Source: Verrucomicrobiales bacterium (GTDB taxonomy: Bacteria > Verrucomicrobiota > Verrucomicrobiia > Verrucomicrobiales > DEV007). From it: a DNA stretch of 6,095 bases. Each line of letters opens with the position of its first letter. The first letter of the stretch is position 1. The translations under genes were made by a program, and so were the position numbers. Below, piece after piece: positions 1-4,532 of the stretch. The stretch spans positions 1 to 6,095 of the forward strand of contig QIKC01000003.1 in assembly GCA_003232855.1 (NCBI GenBank), in the 5' to 3' direction. A model generated the notes under the pieces. The model was not told the origin of the DNA and did not search any database. It saw only the letters and a program-made list of their open reading frames with translations.

Positions 1-13
1 CTAGCTTCTTTTG

Positions 14-36
14 CTCTTGATTTAAGAGAATTTTTT
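14..36 (+). terminator. Possible weak intrinsic terminator
   Basis: CTCTT (14-18) and AAGAG (24-28) can pair around the loop GATTT. Two A residues and six T residues (31-36) follow on the plus strand. The order of stem then T tract fits an intrinsic terminator for a plus-strand gene ending left of the window. The stem has only five pairs and two G-C pairs, so the call is weak. Confidence 0.25.
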
Positions 37-249
37 GAACTGTGTTTTTTGAAAAGGTTCATATATACCTATGATCGATCTATTCTCTCTGAAATTACTT
101 GTAGCGAATGGAGAATAAGTTGACACAATGAAGTGGTTCCGATTTCGTTGCCAACAAAATCGTATTTATTGCCTCGTCCGCAGAATCAGTGGGTAGGAAC
201 GGCCTGAAGGAGGCGCCACATCTGCTCGAATCCCGATCACCACCCTCTT

Positions 250-263
250 CGCGCCCGGGCGCG
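250..263 (-). other. GC-rich palindrome downstream of the lipid kinase
   Basis: CGCGCCCGGGCGCG is a perfect 14-bp palindrome, about 45 bases past the stop codon of the minus-strand lipid kinase. As RNA it could fold into a five-pair G-C stem with a CCGG loop and stabilise or end the transcript. No T tract follows on the minus strand, so it is not a standard intrinsic terminator. It may be chance in GC-rich DNA. Confidence 0.25.
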
Positions 264-307
264 GCACCTTGAGCGCGGAAGACAGGGAACGACGAAACTC
301 ACGCTTT

Positions 308-1186
308 TCAAACGCTCTCCCCGCTCTCGGGCACCAGCACCCGTAGCCGCTGTGCGGCGGGCTTGAACTCCACCGGCGTCGTCCCGGACAGCTCGCCATC
401 GACCTCTACCGGCACCGGCTTGTCACACTCCACCCGCAGCGCCGAGGTGCGCACGTAGGTGACGTCTTTCATCTTCTCCACCTTGCCCAGAGAAATGCCC
501 GACAGATAGCGGATGATGTCAATGTGCCGCTGCTTGGCGAACACTAACACTTCCAACATGCCGTCGTCGTTGGCGGCGTCGCGGAACACGCGAAAGGCCG
601 GCCCGTAGAGCGAGCCGTTGCCGATCAACACGAAGGCGCCCTCCAGTGCCTCGCCCCCTTCCGGCAGCACCCGCAGTTTCGGCGCCTTGCCACCAGCCAC
701 CGACAGCGCCGACATGAAATAGCTCAGCGGGCCGAATTTGCGTTTCCGCTCCCAGCTGGTCTCCTCGATGACCTGCGCGTCGAAACCAACCCCGGCGATC
801 TGCACGAAAATTCCGTCGCCAGCCTCGAACAAATCGACCTCCTTGCTGTGCCCGGCATCGATCACCCGCCAGCAGCCTTCGATATCGCCCATCGGCAGGC
901 CGAGTTCACGCGCGAACAAGTTCATCGTCCCCGTCGGAAAAACGCCGAGCACGGTCGCGGTGCCCGCCAACCCGGCGATCACGGCGTTGACGGTACCATC
1001 GCCACCGGCCGCCACCACCACCGGGCACGCGCGCGCCGCCGCATCGGCGGCCAGCTTGCGCGCCTCTTCGAAAGAATGGCTCTCGACCACCTCGACCCGC
1101 TGCGACAGATCGCGGATGGCCTGCGCCGCGCGCTTGCCCTTGGCGCTGCGAGCCGAGGGATTGAGAATAACGAGTACCTTATCCAC
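308..1186 (-). CDS. Diacylglycerol kinase-like lipid kinase (YegS/BmrU family)
   Basis: This 292-residue protein has the full DAGK catalytic fold, and its length is normal for the YegS/BmrU/DgkB group. Such enzymes use ATP to phosphorylate diacylglycerol or a related lipid at the cytoplasmic membrane face, often to recycle lipid for phospholipid synthesis. Visible signatures are an N-terminal VLVILNPSA strand (residues 4-12), the nucleotide-binding GGDGT (61-65), PTGTMNLFAR (84-93), EVDLF (116-120), GVGFDA (132-137) and a late DGE (263-265). No signal peptide or membrane span is seen. The GTG start at 1186 shares its G with the TAG stop of the upstream gene (TAGTG) and has GGAG nine bases before it, so translation is probably coupled. 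An earlier in-frame start at 1411 would only add 75 residues of out-of-frame-looking, Arg/Gly-rich sequence. The family is clear; the lipid substrate is not. Confidence 0.9.
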   Translation of the reverse strand: MDKVLVILNPSARSAKGKRAAQAIRDLSQRVEVVESHSFEEARKLAADAAARACPVVVAAGGDGTVNAVIAGLAGTATVLGVFPTGTMNLFARELGLPMGDIEGCWRVIDAGHSKEVDLFEAGDGIFVQIAGVGFDAQVIEETSWERKRKFGPLSYFMSALSVAGGKAPKLRVLPEGGEALEGAFVLIGNGSLYGPAFRVFRDAANDDGMLEVLVFAKQRHIDIIRYLSGISLGKVEKMKDVTYVRTSALRVECDKPVPVEVDGELSGTTPVEFKPAAQRLRVLVPESGESV

Positions 1187-1521
1187 TAATTTGGGCTCCG
1201 CTCGGGGTCGCTGTGTTCGCCGCCGACGATCGATTTCACCATTTCCTCCCACTCCGCCGCAGCCTCCTGCGGCGACCGCGAACGGCGACCGGCGCGCCGG
1301 TACCAATACTCCGCATTGCTCAAATCGCCCTCCAACACGTGCAAATGCGCGTGAATCCAAGCGCCGAGCGGCGTGTCGATGCCGTCCACCAGATCGTGCG
1401 AGCGATGCCATTCGCCCTTTTTAGCCAACCAAAGAGCCTGCAGCGCCACGGGGGTCGCCGGTGGCGGTTCAGCATCGTTGGCGACCGATTCTAAAACGGC
1501 GGCGAGGGAGTCCAGACTCAT
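1186..1521 (-). CDS. Small conserved-looking hypothetical protein, coupled to lipid kinase
   Basis: This is a predicted soluble protein of 111 residues with no signal peptide or membrane span. I recognise the pattern from uncharacterised bacterial proteins but know no name or function. The likely core is two helical hairpins. The first is around residues 28-46 (ALQALWLAKKGEWHRSHDLV). The second is around 53-79, with GAWIHAHLH, then EGDLSNAEYWYRRAGR. The alternating small and aromatic residues resemble TPR- or Sel1-like helical repeats. The tail (80-111) is charged and probably flexible. The ATG at 1521 was chosen because upstream in-frame sequence, back to 1833, is antisense to the prenyl synthase gene and looks non-coding. 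Its stop overlaps the kinase GTG by one base, which suggests co-translation and a shared role, though not which one. Confidence 0.75.
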   Translation of the reverse strand: MSLDSLAAVLESVANDAEPPPATPVALQALWLAKKGEWHRSHDLVDGIDTPLGAWIHAHLHVLEGDLSNAEYWYRRAGRRSRSPQEAAAEWEEMVKSIVGGEHSDPERSPN

Positions 1522-1690
1522 AGGCGGCAGCGTCCCGGAGAGCCCACGCTTTGACAACCAATTTCTGCCCCCCCGACACGCCCACGCAGCAAAATCGCTC
1601 GCCAGCGATCTCCCGGGGCGAAACCCGCACCGGAATTTCCTTGTGAAATTTTTCACAAAGCCGATCCTCAGGCTCCGAACTGGCATTCTC
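1522..1690. promoter_or_regulatory. Divergent intergenic region with shared control
   Basis: These 169 bases separate the minus-strand hypothetical/kinase pair from the plus-strand prenyl synthase operon, so promoters in both directions must lie here or just inside the genes. I see no convincing -35/-10 pair on either strand. The region contains a C7 tract (1568-1574) and the palindrome at 1641-1658. The plus-strand frame of the prenyl synthase stays open back through this gap (to 1373). That is why the start there is uncertain. Confidence 0.5.
1641..1658. promoter_or_regulatory. Perfect 18-bp palindrome, Rex-like operator candidate
   Basis: TTGTGAAATTTTTCACAA has two perfect 8-base arms around a TT centre. 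It fits the known Rex operator pattern TTGTGAA-W4-TTCACAA at every position. Rex is the NADH/NAD+-sensing repressor of respiratory and fermentative genes. It also fits the CRP-family pattern TGTGA-N6-TCACA (1642-1657), so a CRP-type regulator is the main alternative. The centre is about 41 bases before the GTG at 1691 and about 128 bases before the divergent ATG at 1521, so either gene could be the target. The match is seen directly; the regulator is inferred. No regulator gene lies in the window. Confidence 0.6.
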
Positions 1691-2734
1691 GTGAACAAAA
1701 CAGACACCATTCCAGCCGCCAAGCGCTCCGAGGCGAACACCGCCGGGCTCCCCGCCGGGCTGGCCTTCCCCTTCGAACTGGTCAAAGACCACCTGCTGCA
1801 GGTCGATACCTTCATCGGCGAGCAGGCACGCACCTTCGACCCCGGTGTCGAAGGCTACGTGTCCTATGTTTGCGAAATCAGTGGCAAGCGCATCCGCCCC
1901 GCCCTCGCGCTGCTGGCCGGTGGTGCTGCCGGGGAAATCAGCGACGCCCAAGTTCAAATCGGCACCGTCGTCGAGCTGGTTCACCTCGCCACGCTGATCC
2001 ATGACGACATCATGGACGGTGCCGACTTGCGCCGAGAGATGCCCACCGCCAGCGCCAAATGGGGCGCCTCGCTCAGCGTGCTGCTCGGCGACTGCCTGTT
2101 CGCCCGCGCCCTCGAACTGGCCGCCGCCTTCGAAGACAGCGCCATCAGCCAGCGCGTCTCCGCCGCCGCCTCGGCGGTCTGCCAAGGCGAAATCCTACAG
2201 ACCCAGCGACGCTTCGACCTCAACCTCAGCCGCGACGACTACTTCCGCATGATCCGCATGAAGACCGGCGCGCTGTTCGCCGCCGCCACCGAACTCGGCG
2301 CCCGCACCGCAGGGGCCGACGCGGCAGCACAGGAAAACCTGCGCGAATTCGGTATGAAGGTAGGCACCGCTTACCAAATCTACGACGACTGCCTCGACCT
2401 CGTCGGCCAAGAAGAGATCGCCGGCAAGACGTTGGGGACCGACTTGATCAAAGGCAAGCTCACCCTGCCGGTGCTCAACCTCATCGCCAACGCCACCGAG
2501 GCACAGCGCGACAAACTCAACACCCGCCTGCTGCTCAAAGAGCCCATCGACGTCACCGCCCTAGCCGACATCGCCGATTACGACGGCGCCGTCGGACGCG
2601 CAGTCGACACCGGAAAATCCGTGCTCGAAGACGCCCGCAGCCACCTCGTCAGTTTCGGCGATAGCCCCTACCGCCAGGCCCTCGACGAGGTCACCCACTA
2701 CCTCGACGGCCTGCTCGACAGCTGCTGCCGCTGA
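1691..2734 (+). CDS. ispB: Long-chain polyprenyl diphosphate synthase (IspB-like)
   Basis: This is a cytoplasmic trans-prenyltransferase that adds isopentenyl diphosphate units to an allylic primer. The 347-residue protein has GKRIRP (65-70), the first Asp-rich motif DDIMD (105-109) followed by LRR (113-115), KTGALF (191-196), the second Asp-rich motif DDCLD (232-236) and GKTLGTDLIKGKLTLP (245-260). All metal-binding aspartates are present. Ala and Thr, rather than bulky residues, lie five and four positions before the first motif (HLATLIHDD). Small residues there are typical of long-chain enzymes such as octaprenyl synthase, so a quinone side chain is the likely product. Chain length is inferred. 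GTG 1691 gives a normal N-terminus. GTG 1643, inside the palindrome, is an in-frame alternative. No Shine-Dalgarno stands out before either. radC follows after 15 bases. The symbol reflects family resemblance; hepT/sdsA-type names could equally apply. Confidence 0.88.
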   Translation: MNKTDTIPAAKRSEANTAGLPAGLAFPFELVKDHLLQVDTFIGEQARTFDPGVEGYVSYVCEISGKRIRPALALLAGGAAGEISDAQVQIGTVVELVHLATLIHDDIMDGADLRREMPTASAKWGASLSVLLGDCLFARALELAAAFEDSAISQRVSAAASAVCQGEILQTQRRFDLNLSRDDYFRMIRMKTGALFAAATELGARTAGADAAAQENLREFGMKVGTAYQIYDDCLDLVGQEEIAGKTLGTDLIKGKLTLPVLNLIANATEAQRDKLNTRLLLKEPIDVTALADIADYDGAVGRAVDTGKSVLEDARSHLVSFGDSPYRQALDEVTHYLDGLLDSCCR

Positions 2735-2749
2735 CATCGGGCCCGCCCC

Positions 2750-3541
2750 ATGCCCAACGCCCCTCTCTCCCCGCCAAACGATCCGGGCGCCGACGACGCA
2801 GGCGACGGGACAGATCGCTATCAAATCGGCGCCAGGCGCACCCGCGCGCCACGCATCCGCGACCTCGGCGATGACGAGAAACCGCGAGAAAAACTCCTCG
2901 CCCACGGCCCGGAGGCGCTCAGCAACGCCGAACTCCTCGCACTACTTCTGCGCACCGGCATCCCGGGCTCCAACGCCATCGACATCGGCCGCCAACTGCT
3001 CGCCACCCACGACAACCTCAACGGCTTAGCACGCACCCCGCTGGCCTGCTACCAACAAGTCCCCGGCATCGGCCCGGCCAAAGCCGCCGAGCTAGCCGCC
3101 GTATTCGAAATAGCCACCCGCATCGCCAGCGAACGCATCCACCGCGCCATCCTCGACTCCCCAGAAACCGTCTACGACATGCTCGGCCCGTCCATGTCGA
3201 ACCTCGACCGCGAAGTCATCCGCGTCGTCCTAGTCAACATACGACACCGCCACCTGCTCACCGAAGACATCGCCATCGGCAGCCTCAGCGAATGCATCGC
3301 CCACCCGGCGATGATCCTCAAACCCGCCATCTCCCACTCCGCCTCCGGCTTCTTCCTCGTCCACAACCACCCCTCGGGCGACCCCTCGCCAAGCGCCGCC
3401 GACCACCGGCTCACGCGCAGAATCAAAGAGGCGGCAACGAGCCTAGAAATCCGCTTCATCGACCACCTCATCATCGGATCGCTCACCGAGGCAGACGTCG
3501 AAGAGCCCTACTTCAGCTTCCGCGAAGCCGGCATCCTCTAA
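2750..3541 (+). CDS. radC: RadC family JAB/JAMM-domain protein
   Basis: This 263-residue RadC (UPF0758) protein is longer than the usual 220-230 because of a roughly 35-residue N-terminal extension that is Pro/Asp/Gly-rich and probably disordered. The family part begins at IRDLGDDEKPREKLL (36-50) and continues with ALSNAELLALLLRTG (56-70). A helix-hairpin-helix (PGIGPAKA, 105-112) comes next. The C-terminal JAMM domain has HNHPSGDPSPSAAD, with metal ligands H205, H207 and D218. RadC was once linked to DNA repair. That link is disputed and its true function is unsettled, so none is assigned here. The JAMM ligands are intact, so a metal-dependent activity remains possible. It sits 15 bases after the prenyl synthase and 22 bases before lpxA, so it is probably co-transcribed. 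ATG 2750 has no clear Shine-Dalgarno. A later start that removes the extension cannot be excluded, but no ATG or GTG lies near residue 36. Confidence 0.9.
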   Translation: MPNAPLSPPNDPGADDAGDGTDRYQIGARRTRAPRIRDLGDDEKPREKLLAHGPEALSNAELLALLLRTGIPGSNAIDIGRQLLATHDNLNGLARTPLACYQQVPGIGPAKAAELAAVFEIATRIASERIHRAILDSPETVYDMLGPSMSNLDREVIRVVLVNIRHRHLLTEDIAIGSLSECIAHPAMILKPAISHSASGFFLVHNHPSGDPSPSAADHRLTRRIKEAATSLEIRFIDHLIIGSLTEADVEEPYFSFREAGIL

Positions 3542-3563
3542 CCAACTCCCGACACCAAAACCC

Positions 3564-4361
3564 GTGATACACCCGACCGCCATCATCGACCCAGCCGCCA
3601 AACTCGCCGACGACGTACAAGTCGGTGCCTACGCCATCGTAGGTGGCAAAGTATTGTTAGGCAAAGGCTGCAAAGTCGCGCCGCACGCGCAGTTAACCGG
3701 CCGAATCGAGGCCGGCCCCGACTGCAAATTCGGCCACGCCGCCATCATCGGCTGCGACCCGCAGGACACCTCCTTCGACCCCGCCACCGACAGCGGCGTG
3801 CGCCTCGGGAGTGGCAATGTCTTGCGCGAACACGTCACCATCCACCGCAGCGCCAGCGCCGGCGGCTGGACCGAACTCGGCGACGATAACTTCCTCATGG
3901 CCGGCTCCCACGTCGGCCACGACACGCTAATCGGCACCGGCAACGTCATCACTAACAACTGCATGATCGGCGGCCACGTCCGCATCGGCGACCGCACCTT
4001 CCTCGGTGGCGGCGCCGGATTTCACCAATTCGTCCACATCGGCGACCTCTGCATGGTGCAGGGCAACGCACTCATCAGCAAAGACGTGCCCCCCTACTGC
4101 ATCGCCCTCCTCTCCAACCGCCTCGCCGGGCTCAACGTCATCGGCCTGCGCCGCGCCGGCTTCACCCCCGACCTACGCCGCGAGCTCAAACAAGCCTACC
4201 GCCTCGCCTTCCTCGACGGTAAATCGCTCTCCGATGCACTCTCCGAACTCAAAAAACGCCCTTGGGAACCCGAAACCCTCAACCTCATCGACGCCCTCGC
4301 CTCACCCAGCCGCAAAGGCACCTGCTTTCCAAAACAACGAAATCGCCCAATAATAGGCTAA
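3564..4361 (+). CDS. lpxA: UDP-N-acetylglucosamine acyltransferase LpxA
   Basis: LpxA catalyses the first step of lipid A synthesis in the cytoplasm, moving a 3-hydroxyacyl chain from acyl carrier protein to the 3-OH of UDP-GlcNAc. The 265-residue length matches the family (E. coli 262). The N-terminal two-thirds is a left-handed beta-helix of hexapeptide repeats, beginning MIHPTAIIDPAAKLADDVQVG. The catalytic His is H119 in GSHVGHD. VTIHR (91-95), HQF (154-156), KDVPPY (173-178) and NVIGLRRAGF (191-200) are further LpxA signatures that exclude other hexapeptide acyltransferases. Counting from HQF, Gly167 lines up with E. coli Gly173, a chain-length ruler position where Gly allows a long (about C14) acyl chain; this is an inference. 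Translation starts at GTG, which matches the family N-terminus, with no visible Shine-Dalgarno. lpxD and fabZ, frequent neighbours elsewhere, are absent from the window. The last ten residues (PKQRNRPIIG) look unconserved. Confidence 0.95.
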   Translation: MIHPTAIIDPAAKLADDVQVGAYAIVGGKVLLGKGCKVAPHAQLTGRIEAGPDCKFGHAAIIGCDPQDTSFDPATDSGVRLGSGNVLREHVTIHRSASAGGWTELGDDNFLMAGSHVGHDTLIGTGNVITNNCMIGGHVRIGDRTFLGGGAGFHQFVHIGDLCMVQGNALISKDVPPYCIALLSNRLAGLNVIGLRRAGFTPDLRRELKQAYRLAFLDGKSLSDALSELKKRPWEPETLNLIDALASPSRKGTCFPKQRNRPIIG

Positions 4362-4371
4362 TTTCCGAAGA

Positions 4372-4385
4372 ATTTTAGCTAAAAT
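4372..4385. promoter_or_regulatory. 14-bp perfect palindrome after lpxA
   Basis: ATTTTAGCTAAAAT reads identically on both strands and begins 11 bases past the lpxA stop. As RNA it gives only a five-pair A-U stem with no T tract, so it is a poor terminator. A dimeric regulator site is the more natural reading, but I recognise no known operator. An AT-rich palindrome this length can also arise by chance. Confidence 0.3.
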
Positions 4386-4460
4386 CTAGAGTTGCCCATA
4401 CAATCAGAACGGCTAGAGTTTCAACAGTTGATGGAAAATGATACCAAAGGCGTAATTAGT

Positions 4461-4489
4461 TTCACTCCGAGGTTGAATTTGCATAGTAT
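4461..4489 (+). promoter_or_regulatory. Possible sigma-70-type promoter for lptD
   Basis: TTCACT (4461-4466) and TAGTAT (4484-4489) each match four of six consensus bases and are separated by the ideal 17. Transcription would start near 4496, leaving about 37 bases before the GTG at 4533. The call rests only on motif and spacing and conflicts with the upstream start options for lptD. Confidence 0.25.
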
Positions 4490-4499
4490 ATGCCGAAAA

Positions 4500-4522
4500 A
4501 CTGCGGTAATAACTGCGGTAAT
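4500..4522. repeat. Tandem direct repeat ACTGCGGTAAT x2
   Basis: ACTGCGGTAAT occurs at 4500-4510 and again at 4512-4522, separated by one A, a 12-base period. It lies 10 bases before the GTG of lptD. It may be a slippage duplication or a pair of half-sites for a regulator that binds on one DNA face. If an upstream lptD start is used it would encode TAVI twice. Confidence 0.55.
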
Positions 4523-4532
4523 TCTACGATCA

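Larger units (their letters stand above)
1..307. other. Gene-free left edge, AT-rich to about 165
   Basis: No reading frame here looks coding. Bases 1 to about 165 are clearly AT-rich, and the sequence then turns GC-rich toward the 3' end of the lipid kinase gene at 308. The stretch holds a weak hairpin followed by a T run (14-36). It also holds a 7-bp inverted repeat (TATTCTC at 81-87, GAGAATA at 111-117), a GATCGATC palindrome (73-80) and a GC-rich palindrome (250-263). An isolated TTGACA (120-125) has no good -10 partner 16-18 bases downstream. The minus-strand reading frame crossing 166-399 overlaps the kinase end and looks like a chance frame. The region is probably intergenic space between the minus-strand operon and whatever lies to the left. 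Confidence 0.6.
4362..4532. promoter_or_regulatory. AT-rich gap between lpxA and lptD
   Basis: This stretch is visibly poorer in G+C than the genes on both sides. Its contents are a 14-bp palindrome (4372-4385) and CTAGAGTT repeated at 4386-4393 and 4413-4420. A weak sigma-70-like pair follows: TTCACT at 4461-4466, a 17-base spacer, and TAGTAT at 4484-4489. The pair overlaps a small inverted repeat, GCATA/TATGC (4481-4493). An 11-bp direct repeat lies at 4500-4522. The lptD frame stays open back through 4431, so part of the gap could be translated if an upstream start is used. The base composition argues against that. lptD therefore probably has its own promoter. Confidence 0.45.

Noticed and set aside
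120..148. TTGACA as a -35 box on the plus strand
   Set aside because: No acceptable -10 lies 16-18 bases away (TTTCGT at best), and it would read into the antisense strand of the kinase.
166..399. Minus-strand 77-residue reading frame over the kinase 3' end
   Set aside because: It overlaps the well-supported lipid kinase in another frame, is rich in Arg/Ser/Pro as chance frames in GC-rich DNA are, and shows no recognisable motif.
738..1424. Long plus-strand frame antisense to the kinase
   Set aside because: Composition is Ser/Pro/Arg-rich with no domain; the minus-strand frame carries clear catalytic motifs.
1568..1574. C7 tract as a phase-variation switch
   Set aside because: The tract is short, lies in the intergenic gap outside both chosen coding regions, and no promoter spacing can be tied to it.
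1373..1690. N-terminal extension of the prenyl synthase back to 1373
   Set aside because: The frame is open, but it lies antisense to the hypothetical gene, and the protein family begins near residue 28 of the GTG 1691 product.
2059..2664. 201-residue plus-strand frame inside the prenyl synthase
   Set aside because: Extremely Arg/Pro-rich, a typical shifted frame of C-ending codons.
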